A stretch of DNA of 53,556 nt from Dipylidium caninum (GCA_017562135.1 QEYB01000854.1:1-53556), one strand, 5' to 3'. Shown: positions 23,616 to 34,136, counted from the first letter of the stretch. The notes: generated by a model from the letters alone, not told the origin. A program made the numbers and translations.

Positions 23616-25520
23616 TTAGATTTCGTCCAGATCGGAGAAGGGAATGAGAATTCGTGGATAGGGTTGATGGCTAGCAGCGCGAGAACGGTGAAGTGGCGGC
23701 AGCCGTAGGGCGAGAGCGAGTTGGAAGAGGAGTGCGAGTGCGAGGACACGAGAGAGCAGCCAAAGAGGCCACAGGTCGAGCAGGGGCGTCTGTCTGCAGG
23801 CCGCCGAAGCGCTAACGAAGGCCGGCCGTGGTCTGGATATTCCGAGTGCAGCATATGTCTCAATCCGCGAGAGCCATGACGCCCAATTGGCGAGAAGCGC
23901 GGTAATGGCGAGGAATCGCAGACAGGTTGGTTGGAGGTAGGTGCTGCTCCACCTTCCCTAGTGTCTTCTTTCCTCCTCCCTCCGTCGTCGTCGGTCTCCT
24001 CGAGCCGCCCGGGCATGGAAACCCGACAGGCGGGCGGGATGGCGTCCGCAGTTGTCATCCAGAAGACGCTGCTGAGATGACGTCTTGGCTGCTCGAGGTA
24101 GCGCATGAGATTGAGGACCGGCGACACCCGGAGACAGGGTCTGAATGCGGGTAAGGACTCATCCCTCGTGCGGCAGCGGGACCCACGTTCCCCCCCCCCC
24201 CCCTCCAATGCTGCACGGGTCGACATTCATCGTGTTGGCTCACTTAACTTCAGATGTGTGGGGCAGCTTTTAGACCCAAGTCGCCCTTCCCTTACCTGCC
24301 TGTCACCTCTCCACGGCGAGGCTTATGCTGGATTACGCGAATTCTGCCACATTCTCATTGAGTTGGCGAACAGCGTCGAGTACGTTCAACACAACTTACT
24401 GTGGGATCGAGCAGGAAGAGGAGGAGGAGGAGGAGGTGGTAGCAGTGCACTTCGCGCGTGTTGGCGCAAAACTGACAGACGTCGGAGAGCAAGCGGCCGG
24501 TGCTGATTCTCCACGGTGGAACACAAATGACCTGCATGGACAGTGTCACAGTCTGGTGGGGAGCTAAGCGAGTGGGCCCTCGAGCTTGGCGAAACACCCA
24601 CCTCGAGCGGGGAGAAAGACCAGCGGTAACCGAGTCGCCCACTTGGATGTGGTCTTCGTTGCAAACCCTGCAGCATTTCAGGCAGATTGACCTGGGAGGA
24701 GGCGTGTACCACGTGCGGGAGGACGCTGAAGGGGACTTTCTGCGCCAGGGCACCTGCCCTTCTGGCGTGCTTGAGGCGAGAGCTGCAGAAGCTGCCTGGT
24801 CTCGTCCAGGGTCCAGTTCACTGCCAGGCTGGGATCGGCTCCTCTCGCGGCCTGCGACCACCTCGGCTTCAACATCCTCTCCGCTGGGTCCCGACCATGT
24901 GCAGCTCAGTGGGTGTCCGACAGCTCGACTTGTCTCCGTGAGGCGCGTCACGTCGGCGTCACCTTGGTCGGGTCAGAGCCCGCTTCCCAGGATATTCGTT
25001 GAAAAACCTCCCCATCTTCAGCGCAGTCGGAGTGGACACTGGAAGTCGGTGTCTGCCTCGCTGCCTCCGCGTCGGGAAACAACGGTGACAAGGTGGAAGT
25101 CTGAACTGTAGGTGGGGAAGGAGTAGTTGCGAGGCAGAGCGGACTTGTGTGAACGTCGTACCGGGGACAGAGACTGCAGTTTTATCTCGACGCGGATCAA
25201 CCTGAGTCTCCCTTACGACGTCGGCGCGAAGAGGGAGGTTGTAGAGGGAGCCCAGTTTCGTCGAAGTGATGTGAGCTGCAGAGAACCTCGACGAAGTAGA
25301 AGTCGTTGACGCTCTCGGTCGCTGCGTCGACCTCCGTCCGCCATATGACAATACGGTGCGTCTCGACTGCCAGCGGCGTCCACTCGCATTCGAAGAGGTC
25401 AGTTGTCTCGCACTCGTCCATCGACTCTATGGAACGACGAATTTTGGCAAGCTACGGCACGGTGGCAGACGTTGTAACGGAAGGCGACATTGCGGGCGTG
25501 TGAGCGGTGGACCGCGGCGC
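23616..25520 (-). pseudogene. Diverged paralogue of the C-terminal region of the inverted-repeat gene
   Basis: The minus strand aligns with exons 4 and 5 of the 18907-22237 gene in order: LAKIRRSI (against FAKIRYSI), AVETHRIVIWR (VVETHSVVIWP), NDFYFVEVL (HSVFYFAEL), LGSLYNLPLRADVVRETQ (LGSMYTSLFVGSVLRDSQ), PPWRISTGRLLSDVCQFC (PPWRVSTGRLLSDVSRFC), LNLMRYLEQ (LNLMRHEST), FWMTTADAIPPACRV (LWMTTLDALSPCYRV), LRFLAITALLANW, LLDLWPLWLL and the terminal ILIPFSDLDEI. The splice acceptor before the first aligned exon (TGTAG/GCG at 25520) is at the same position in both. I find no UBC-like exons upstream. The frame is shifted several times and a TAG near 25459 replaces the Ser of VPSFAK. Some shifts could be sequencing errors, so a living gene is not excluded; the in-frame stop favours a pseudogene. 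Confidence 0.7.
24191..24204. repeat. Poly-C tract
   Basis: About fourteen consecutive C, inside the span of the diverged paralogue (probably its last intron). Confidence 0.9.
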
Positions 25521-26784
25521 CTACAGAAATGGTGTGGTGCAGTGAAGGACTGGGGGAGGGCAGGCAACCGTCTGGCGGAGCGCCGGTGAGTGACAGGCGC
25601 AAAGGTGACAACTCACCCGCGTGGCCACGCAAAGTGAGTGAATCAACTAACCTGCCCGCCTACGACGTGTCTCCTCCTCCTCCTGCGAGTCGTGGAGTGC
25701 GGTGTGGAGAGCGCTCGTTGTCGCGGTGGTACCCGCGTGGAGTGAGTCTTGCCATACGCCGCCACGTCGGTTGGCGCGAGCTACTCGCGTTTTGTTGAGG
25801 CGAAAATAGAAGAGACGAACGCTGAGATTGCAGTCGCCAAGCCGATTTTGCGGCCGCAATTGCTGTTGTTTGAGGAGGCGCACACCGACTCGGGTATGCG
25901 GACCGGACGAGGGCCAATCGCGGTCGCCTCGCGTTGGTCACCGTGCAGTCACTGTGGAGGATGAGTTGCGCGGCATCTCGTCCGCCTCCAGCGTCGGCGC
26001 TGTTCGTTGAGACGACCGCGAACAGCCAGAGATGGGCGGGCAGACTGGAGTGTGGACGAAGGCGCTCACCTCCACCACCGCCACCACGTGGGACAAAAGG
26101 CAGGGCGCCTTTCTCCGCCATTTGGTCTCTAGACACGACGCGCCCTGTTCCCCTCCCCCACGGCGATTGACTGTGACCCCACCGCGAATGGTGCTGCGAT
26201 GTGGACATGCGACTGACGCGAAAAGGCTACTCGTCCGCTCCTTGGTAAGGAGGAAGATTACTAAGGAGCCAAGTGCGGTGGTTGAGTGGGGAGACGCGGC
26301 CTCGGGACTGGCCTTTAAACTCTGCCCTGATAGGTGGCACACCCAACCCCGCCCGCTCCCAACGGGCACGCCTCGGAACGTGGCGATGCCTCTACTCGGG
26401 AGGTGGAGGAGGCAGCCCCATCATCAACACTAACCCACGGATGTCCTACTTTACCGGCATCCCCCACCGGCACGCCTGTCACCCAACACAGCCGACGTGG
26501 TGAGCATCAACGGCTGGCGACGTGTCAGGAGAACGTCGGTCCACCGTCTCACGATTTTATCGTTGCACTCCCAGGAGACCGCTCCGATCCTCGGTCTTGT
26601 GCGGCCTTTACTTGACCCAGTGCGAGGCATCAGAAGTGGGTGTTTGGCCGCAGGCAGCCGTCGAGAGCACCGCGAGTTGCCGCTCCCCTCGACTCTCGGT
26701 GTCGGGGGGGGGGGGGTGGGACGTAGGGCGGTGCCTCGTCTCCCCACAAAAAGCCCTCGCCCCGCGGGTCACACGGGGCGTTTG
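25521..26784. other. GC-rich part of the spacer, no assignable gene
   Basis: Overlapping minus-strand frames at 25647-25883 and 25660-26369 are open but low in information. One of them, ending near 25640 at a GTTAGT donor-like site, includes protein-like text (RLGDCNLSVRLFYFRLNK) and could be an upstream exon of the paralogue at 23616-25520. A poly-G tract lies at about 26705-26717. I cannot connect these pieces. Confidence 0.3.
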
Positions 26785-27591
26785 TTACGCGCCACACCCG
26801 ACGTACAAAAAGGCATTCTCGTTGTTGTGACACCACTTGGCCCTGAGGGCGAAAATCACATTGTCATCGGGCAAAAACACACACATGTACGTGGGAATGT
26901 CAATGGAGGAAACAGAATGTCCTGACAAATGATCGGTGGAGGGCAGTCAGCAGGTCGTGTCGCAGAGCCTGTTCCCTGATTTGATTTCGTCTGTGAACCT
27001 CCTCCACGCTGCTCCTCAAAACCATGAAGTGGAGCAAATGCACAGTCCTGTTGGGCCTCCACATTGGCCGAAATCAGGAGGTCCAAGTCGGCTATGGCGT
27101 AGGCATTCCTGAGCGCCAGAATGCTCAACCTTGGTGAAAAGGAAATGGCTATAAAACAGACTCATGCCAAAAGCGCAACAGCACGCGGCAACTTGCAGCG
27201 ACAAAAACGCTCCGCTCAGCGGAAAAAGTCGAATCGCCCATACCGCGAAGTATTCCGCATGATGTAGCTGTAACTGAAGGACAAATTACTGCCCTTCGCG
27301 AGACAAACGAACTGGGGTGGACGAATCACGCAAAGGATTGCATGTAGAATTCCACCTCGTCCACTCGATCTCCGCCCTCCACGTCTTGTTGTCGTAGGGG
27401 AGGACGAGGCGCAGTGTCCTGTAGCCGTTCGCCACCACATGGTCCACGATTCTGTTCATCTGCTCCACCACGTTGTCAACCCGGGGGCAGGGGTCGAACA
27501 CGAGGTTCGGGTACGAGCCAAGTAAGGCGGCGTTGTGACCGGTGTAGGCGAGGAGGAGGATAAGGAGGAAGTGAAGGCCTCTCTGCTCCAT
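26785..27591 (-). CDS. Putative secreted or membrane protein with signal peptide, function unknown
   Basis: The chosen start at 27591 gives MEQRGLHFLLILLLAYTG, a textbook signal peptide, followed by a segment with two Cys and N-glycosylation sites (NKT, NST) to about 27345. More coding-like pieces follow on the same strand: 27330-27217 (FVCLAKGSNLSFSYSY ... RYGRFDFF), 27125-26970 (LALRNAYAIADLDLLISANV) and 26915-26785 (IPTYMCVFLPDDNVIFALR ... LYVGCGA, then TAA). They lie in different frames, as expected for short introns or indels; I could not settle the junctions. I do not recognise the family. It lies between the inverted-repeat arms and is transcribed in the same direction as the diverged paralogue downstream, so it might even be that gene's 5' part. 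An alternative upstream ATG at 27657 would bury the signal peptide and is less likely. Confidence 0.5.
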
Positions 27592-27738
27592 GGAGGCGAA
27601 GGTGCCGAAAGACGCCTTCACCCTCCTCTTATACCGCAAGGGGCAGCGGTGCTCCACCCGCGGTGCGAAAAACTAGGTTGTTTTCGTTCGGCGACAAGTA
27701 AACACGCCGAGTGCCCGCAATTGAGCAGGCCAAGCATA

Positions 27739-28101
27739 CTACAACCGAGCGCAACGACGCTCCACTTCGAGGCCACCGCTTGCGCGATGCGTGGGGTTGA
27801 GGAGGTCGGGTGGGTCGCTACGGGTGCGCGAGATGAAAACAGACTCCGTATTTTGTGGCAAAATCCACGTCGCTGAAGTCTCCACACTGGAGACGCATAC
27901 CGGCAACTGGGCCTCCAGGTCGAATGAACTGCATTGTGGTAAAGACTTGGCTAAAGTTGCGAACATCTGCGGACCCAGAGTGACTGCGCCTTCACCTTCA
28001 GCTCCTCCTCCGCCACAGTCACCGTTAAAGCACCGACAGGCTTCGCTACAAGGCGACGCATAAACATCTTTTACAGTCGTGTCAGGAAAGGTAAAGCACA
28101 C
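27739..28101 (-). other. Cysteine-rich coding-like stretch, unidentified
   Basis: A 120-codon minus-strand frame begins MCFTFPDTTVKDVY and has a dense Cys cluster (CSEACRCFNGDC) and further Cys residues before SATWILPQNTESVF. The first 90 codons read like an extracellular domain; the tail is low in information and may be intron. There is no family match I can name and no exon partner. Confidence 0.3.
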
Positions 28102-28296
28102 GTGGACTTTAGTCGCGTGAGAGGCAATTTTTCTTACACCCTACGATCTCGTCAAAACAATCACTTCGCCCTTCTACCCTGTGCCTAAACAACAAGGAAT
28201 GTGGCCAGAAGAGGGTAAAACACCGATGACCGGCATCACAAACTATCCACTAACTGATGGGTCCATACCTTCGTAATTGTCTTCATAGCCAATTAT

Positions 28297-28667
28297 TTAA
28301 AGGTCGAAGAGGCCTCGTCGGAAAATGGTGAGAAGAGCGCAGAGTAGATCCCTTGCTTTGCTCGCGTGTCTTTTGACACTATTTGTGTAAACAATGTGGG
28401 TTTTGTTTGCGGTGGACTTGCCCAATTCTGAGAAAATCAACACCAGACTGTCAGGAATGTAGCACAAAGAGACACGGAGGTGGTCGGATAGGTCGCATGC
28501 CGCTTGACGATTGCATAAAAGTTGTTCTCCACCAGCTGCCACCTGATTCTGCATCCTGCGGTGGGAGGAAGCACGCCAATCAGTTCCTTTTCCCCATCAG
28601 TGTCAATGATAGCCAAAAACTGCTTCGCCGTCAAATTTATGGAACGGCTTCGTTTCGTCTTCCCCAC
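28297..28667 (-). other. Coding-like stretch with one frame break, unidentified
   Basis: Two minus-strand frames make one coherent protein-like text if a single frameshift near 28480 is allowed: 28667 to about 28480 (INLTAKQFLAIIDTDGEK, RWQLVENNFYAIVKRH) and about 28480 to 28297 (VSLCYIPDSLVLIFSELG, ARDLLCALLTIFRRGLFDL, TAA). I do not recognise it. It lies in the spacer between the inverted-repeat arms. Confidence 0.3.
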
Positions 28668-29129
28668 AGACGGTCACACAAGACAACAAGGAAGTGCCCT
28701 CAAACCAAGTCAACGTAGGCGTTCGTCCGCGACTCAAACGTGTCCATCCGCCATAAATTCACAGAAAAAGCTTGTAACCAACGCTGCAACGCTCAGACGC
28801 TGCCTGGACATGATATCGGCACTCAGATTGGTCTTTTGGCCCACAAGAATGGTCTCAACACTTTCCAATACATGTTCGAAGAAATGAAACATCACGGGAC
28901 CAAGAGAACGCTAACTCAAAGTGTAGACGACTACATCCGTAAGTGTTCGCCGCTGTCATCTGCGATATTCGACGCCAACACCCCGTCCCGCATCCGAACA
29001 AAATGGCCATCGCAAGAAGAGAGAAAGGTGCACCCCTGCGGTCAAAAAATCCACCGCCAGTCCTGAAAGCCGGATTGTAGGTGAGCATGGTAGGAGAGAC
29101 CACATAATAATGCCGAATGAAGGCATATT

Positions 29130-29644
29130 GTAGAGAGATAGTGGACCAATACGTATCCACAGGCAGATGATGAGGCAAACTGGCAAGTCGTTAGTCGGCC
29201 GTACGGCAACAGCTTGGAGGTTACAGTCAGCCACGTAGAATTCGCTTTTTGAGCTTCACGTCGTCCCCTGCTCTCACCGGTGCCGCAGACGGGAAGGAAC
29301 ACATCATTATGCGCCTGCCAGGTCATCGCTCTGCCTCATTCATTCGGAGCGATGGTGTTGTATTCTACGTTGGCATCGGCAAGAGACAATGGTACACTAC
29401 GTCTTTCCGCTCTCACGGCTTGGCACAATACAGACACAATACGGACCAGAGATGACGTGCTCAGTAGTCTCTAGTAGCGTTACACCTCAACGCAGCCACA
29501 GTGTCATCTGCACCGTCCGATAACGCACTCACGGATGACAGACAGAATTGTACACGGGCATACACAAGTTGACAGGCAAGTGAATAAGCAAGGAGGATCT
29601 CAACACCACAGAAGCTGGCTGTAACACGCAGCATTGCAAACCGC
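29130..29644. repeat. Diverged continuation of the right arm
   Basis: This is the partner of 22847-23360 in inverted orientation, with the same ordered blocks of shared sequence. It begins exactly where the near-identical right arm stops (29645). No open frame equivalent to the one at 23129-23362 survives here. Confidence 0.75.
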
Positions 29645-30247
29645 ACATCCCTTTATTCAACTAGTGCATAAAATATCAATGCGGTGACGGAATTTGCATG
29701 ATGAAAACATATACAAAGCGCAAAAAGATGTGGGAAGATAGAAGACACCAGAACGGGGACTTAGGATTGGGTGATTTCGTTCACCAATAACAAAGGAAAA
29801 TGGCTGCAGGCTGAGAGAGGCACAATGACGTCGATGGGTTGCTTTGCGCGGTGTGGCGTAAGTAGCAAGCAGGAGAAGGCGATTGGGTCTGGTGCGACCT
29901 TGAGACGCAAATTGGCAATCGATGAGCCAATGTCGCCACAGCGTACTCATGCCGCATTGTCATTAAGCGCATTCTCCGTTGTGCGTATTGTGGTTCTTCT
30001 TTTGCCTGATTTTCCACCAGCACGAAGGCCGGATTGTCGTTGTCACTCCAGCCAACTGCAGCAATATCCGACGTCAGTTGGAACACTTTCGTTGGTTGTC
30101 GTGAGCGCATGTGACTGGAATCCTCTTGTGCTCCCCACTTTGGTGCACTGTAAGGTGGCATCGTCTGCGAAGACTATACCTGATTCGAGTCGAGTCGAGT
30201 TGAGGTGAGGTGAGGTGAGGTGACTGTCAGCGCTTCTTCTCTTCCAG

Positions 30248-33200
30248 ATGGCGAACAGCACAGAAAGGCACACGTTCTTGAAGGACTTGCAGCATTTGTA
30301 CAGGAAAATCGACACCTCGACTGACGGTCAGGCAGCCGTAATCGGCATTGACGACATGTCGGTTAGGGTATCGCTGCAGCCGAAGCGAGGATATAATGCC
30401 CACGCTGTTTTCGTCATCACCGTGAGTGTCCAACCGATTATTGCGGTTTACTCGTGACAAGTGACCTGTTAATAGCGTCTCCGCAACCAATTTGCGAGTT
30501 TCCCCACCATTCGTGATAAGTGGATGAGGAGGAAAACAGCAGAAGCCGTCATAAAATGGACGAGTTGTTTTTCTTCTTCCAGATCAAGGCATCTTTGCTC
30601 TACCCCAGAGATCGGCCATCGGTGATCTTTCATACGCCGATATTGCACCCAAATGTCAACGTAGAAACTGGATTCGTTTGCATCAGTCTGCTCAACGAAT
30701 GGCAGAGGTAAGCAGAGTCAATAAAGTGAAACGGAGTTGGGTGCCATGGGGCTGTGGGTAGAAAGGTACGAAGGAGGCTGAGAAGTCGAGTCTCTGCATT
30801 TATGGGCATCATTTTCTAATTGTCTGAAATTATAATTTCCACTTGCCTTTCTTGGCAGTTGCTACAGTCTCTTGGATGTGGTGAAGGCGGTGCTCTACGT
30901 GCTGGAGCATCCCGTCTTCGACTCGCCCCACATCATGACGTGTGACGACCCGAGAGAATTTGCCATGAGGACGGCACGCTTCCTTGCTGGTTTGCCGGTG
31001 AAGGGACAACGTTTCCCGCCCAACACGGCGTGGTGTGAATGGGCCGTTGCCAATGGCTGTCTGCCCACTGACGACGATGACGAGGAGGAAGAGGAAGCTA
31101 CCGAGGCAGAGACGGTCGTGGCGAAGGTGGACGCCGTGGACATGCAGACGTCGGACGCGGTGGGGAATTTGTCGGCATGGACAATGCACGAAATGGCGTC
31201 GGTGTTCTCCAAAAAGAGGTTTGTTAACCCCTCAGAGGAAGTCGCGTCACCCTTTCTCCCTTTGCGCGGAGTGATGCCTCTCTTGGAGGCGGTTTTCCAC
31301 CGCCTAGTCGAGGCAGGGGCACGAGCCTCCGAACGACGACTTGGTTACATTCTGCAAGCCCGCTTCCTCCTTGTAGGCGGCGTTCGGCCTCGATGTGCCC
31401 GACCGGAGCGTCCCTTGCCTCGTCGGACTCCGTGCCTTCGTTCGCGAAAATTCGCTACTCCATATGCTCCAATATTTTTGATCCGAGTGCCATTTTAAAT
31501 GTAAATGAGCACAGAAACTTTGTTGTTGAGACTCATAGTGTTGTCATCTGGCCGCCCACCGATGACGCGGAGACAGACGAACATTCGGTCTTTTACTTTG
31601 CTGAATTGCTTGGCAGCCAGGACCATAGCAGCGAGTTGGGCTTCAATGTACACGTCTCTCTTCGTGGGCAGTGTTTTGCGCGACAGTCAGGAGCACGGCG
31701 AGGCGAGACAGACCTCGAGTGTCAGTCCGTGGTACCCGTGGAAAGATGATGACAATGAAATGTACTATTCGGAGGGCACGTACACTCCGAGCGTGTATTT
31801 TGCGCACTTCTTCGAGACAGCAGGTGATCGAGTGCGAAGAGATCTCACCGCGGACTTTTGTCCGTGGGCGGCGGAGGACCATAGGGGTAAGGCTGATATC
31901 CTGAGAGGCCTGTTCTTCGAGGAGACGGGACGGAATCGGGCACCACATTCCTTTCTCGATGTCGACGATGGCATTGACGAGGGAGACGAGGCGTTGGCGC
32001 GTCTCTTCGCCTGCGTGGGGTCGGACTCTGCCGACGTGGGCTCCGCCGACGTGGGTGCGCAATGCGAAGAGGCGAGCACGATGAGCGAGACGGCGACCGA
32101 GTGGACGATGCCGAGTGAGGCCTCGGCTGAGGTGTGCAGCGAGGCGTCCACACGTGGGCGCGTGGGTGCATCCGCTGAGGAGGAAAAAGGACCAGAAGAC
32201 GACGCAGTCACGGCGGCGGACTCCGAGTCTTCCATCACCTTCCAATGGGTCAATGACGCCGGTCATAGGATACGCGACTGCCGGTACTGCAACTATGATT
32301 ACGGCGATGTAATAAAGGGAATAAATGTGTATTTGCAGCCGCGGTGGAAGTGGCTATTTCGGCAGACGCGGTGGTCTATTCGGTTTGCGCCCCAACAGAC
32401 TGTGGATTTGTCGACGTCGGAAGTGAGCATTCCACCGTGGCGCGTGAGCACAGGTCGTCTGCTGTCCGACGTGTCTCGGTTCTGTGGGGCGAACCGCGAG
32501 GTGAAAAGCCTCGTGCTCCTCGACCCCCTGGTGAGTTGGCTGTTGTGCTTGTGCTCTGCTGTGGTTCGGTGTGAACGGGCGCGTGTCGTGACTTGTTCTG
32601 CCACCTGCGAAAGAGGCGGCGGTGCATTCGTGTCGTGATGTGACGAGGAGGAGTGGACGAGGGGACGAGGAGGGGAGAATCAGCGCAGACGGTTGGTATG
32701 GTTGGGTTGGGCTGGGCTGGGCTGGGCTGGGTTGGGTGGGGTGTGGTGGGGTGGGGTGGGATAGAAAAGTAGGAGGAGGAGGAGGAGGGGCAGAGGCAGT
32801 GGAAGGAGTCGCGGTCGACCTGCCAGAGCCTGAGTTTGTGCGGTCACCCATGGCTGACACGGCGACTGGCATTGGCGGAGGAGGCGAGGACAAATGTTGA
32901 CAAAAGAGGACATGAGAAAGTGGAAGTGTTGGTGACGCTCGCAAGTCTTCTTTGCGCACGCAGGCGTTGTCGCCGCTCTCGCCTTCTGCTCAATTTGATG
33001 CGCCACGAGAGCACCGCGGAGGGACGTGTGAGCGGCGTGCTGTGGATGACAACGCTGGACGCCCTGTCGCCCTGCTACCGCGTTCCCCTTGGCCGGGAGC
33101 GGCAGGAGGGAGTGGCGGGAGCGCAGGCTGAGGCGACGTGGGCGGAGGAGGCGGTGGAGGTGGAGGTGGCGGCGCGGCGGCGGCGGCGCGGAGTGGGGAG

Positions 33201-33575
33201 AGTGGGGGGAGGAGGAGGAGGAGGAGGTGGAGTTCGGACAGTCTCTACCCTCGACCCGGTTGTCTGCGCTTCCTCGTCGTCACCGCCTTCGTGGCCAATT
33301 GGGTGGCGTGGCTGTCGCGAGTGGAGGCGTACGCGTCGCTGGGTGCGTCGCGATTCAGGCCCGCCTTCGTGTGCGAATCGGTGGCCGCAAACGTAGTGCA
33401 CGCCTTCACGCTGGCCTGCGGACAGACGCCACTGGTTGACCTGTGGCCGCTGTGGCTGCTCCGCAACTTCCTCACCCTCTGTCTGCGTCTGCCTCGGCTG
33501 CGCGCCTCCCTGCGTCACCCCGTCCGCCACCACGTGGGAATTCTCGTGCCCTTCTCGGATCTTGACGAGATTTGA
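30248..33575 (+). CDS. E2-like UBC-domain protein joined to an unknown C-terminal region, right copy
   Basis: Inverted twin of the 18907-22237 gene. Exons: 30248-30421, 30583-30707, 30859-31218, 31377-32530 and 32964-33575. The first ATG follows directly on a CTTCCAG acceptor-like site, so a 5' untranslated exon probably precedes it. Exon 2 holds the HPN motif and the candidate catalytic Cys. Exon 4 is open for nearly its whole length and shows the middle region best: WYPWKDDDNEMYYSEGTYTP, then an acidic Ser-rich stretch, then FQWVNDAGHRIRDCRYC and WRVSTGRLLSDVSRFC. The last exon reads cleanly from AYASLGASRFRPAFV to PFSDLDEI and TGA. Compared with the left copy this one is out of frame near 31178 (end of exon 3), 31405, 31644 and 32986, and in frame where the left copy is not. 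Combining both arms gives a protein of roughly 800 residues. The function of the C-terminal part is unknown to me. Confidence 0.65.
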
Positions 33576-33585
33576 CAGTTTTCTC

Positions 33586-33635
33586 CTCCCTCCCTCCCTC
33601 CTTCCCTCCCTACCTACCTACCTCCTCCCTCCCTG
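33586..33635. repeat. (TCCC)n/(TACC)n tetranucleotide repeat, right arm
   Basis: Mirror copy of the 18850-18898 repeat, directly after the stop codon of the right-arm gene. Confidence 0.85.
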
Positions 33636-33837
33636 CCGCTTTTAACCCGAACTGCGTGTCCTTCAGCCCCGTCGTGCCCCCTGTTTTGGCCTCGGCGTCA
33701 CCAGACAACTCACTGCCGCTGCCACTAACTTTCTTCTCTTTTTTATATGGCATGTCACCCTTGCCAATACCTCCGTGCTTCCTCTTTTTAAGAATACATG
33801 TGTCGTCTGGCGCATCTTTTTTATTCCCTTAATCTCC

Positions 33838-33843
33838 TTTATT
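33838..33843 (-). terminator. Poly(A) signal of the 97-residue gene
   Basis: AATAAA on the minus strand, overlapping the last base of the TGA stop; a second AATAAA lies at 33820-33825. Confidence 0.6.
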
Positions 33844-34136
33844 CAGTCTGCCATTTGGGCACCTTCCTGTGTTTCTCTCTGCTGTCGGGCTCCTCGCGCT
33901 TTGCATATAGGTAATTGACGTCTAAATAAAGTTTTGTCTTCTACCTCAACAATTCCGTGAGGTTTCAACTCCTTTGTGTTTCCTTTCCATTGGTGAAGTT
34001 GTGCGAGTTTTTTTTCAATAATTTGTGGATTATGCACACCGCTTTTTTCACAAAACCGACCTGTGAATTTTTGGTTGTACGTTCTTAAGAATTCATTTAT
34101 ATAAGGGACCTTGATTGCGCGAAGAATTTTTTGCAT
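33843..34136 (-). CDS. Small basic protein of 97 residues, unidentified
   Basis: A single uninterrupted frame runs from ATG at 34136 to TGA at 33843-33845, beginning MQKILRAIKVPYINEF and containing SGVHNPQIIEKKLAQLHQW. It has many Lys, Arg and Gln, no hydrophobic segment, and an amphipathic basic N-terminus that would suit a mitochondrial presequence (inference). The stop codon overlaps an AATAAA signal by one base and a second AATAAA follows 13 bases on, which makes a real, compact gene likely. It is head-to-head with Lon, with starts about 420 bases apart. A mitochondrial ribosomal or assembly protein is a possibility, but I cannot place the family. Confidence 0.6.
   Translation of the reverse strand: MQKILRAIKVPYINEFLRTYNQKFTGRFCEKSGVHNPQIIEKKLAQLHQWKGNTKELKPHGIVEVEDKTLFRRQLPICKARGARQQRETQEGAQMAD

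Larger units (their letters stand above)
29645..33780. repeat. Right arm of the 4.14 kb inverted repeat
   Basis: Near-perfect reverse complement of 18702-22846, with the same gene in opposite orientation. Differences noticed: one C more or fewer at 31178, A for T near 31215, one C more at 31405, one A fewer near 31450, one T more near 31644, one G more near 31934, one T more near 32986, one T fewer near 33349 and one A fewer near 33463, plus simple-repeat length. Most are single-base indels. Confidence 0.95.

Noticed and set aside
18702..33780. The inverted repeat as a fold-back (missed-adapter) read artefact
   Set aside because: Such artefacts mirror around one point with little or no spacer. 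Here 6.8 kb of non-mirrored DNA lies between the arms, with an older diverged inverted similarity at both edges.
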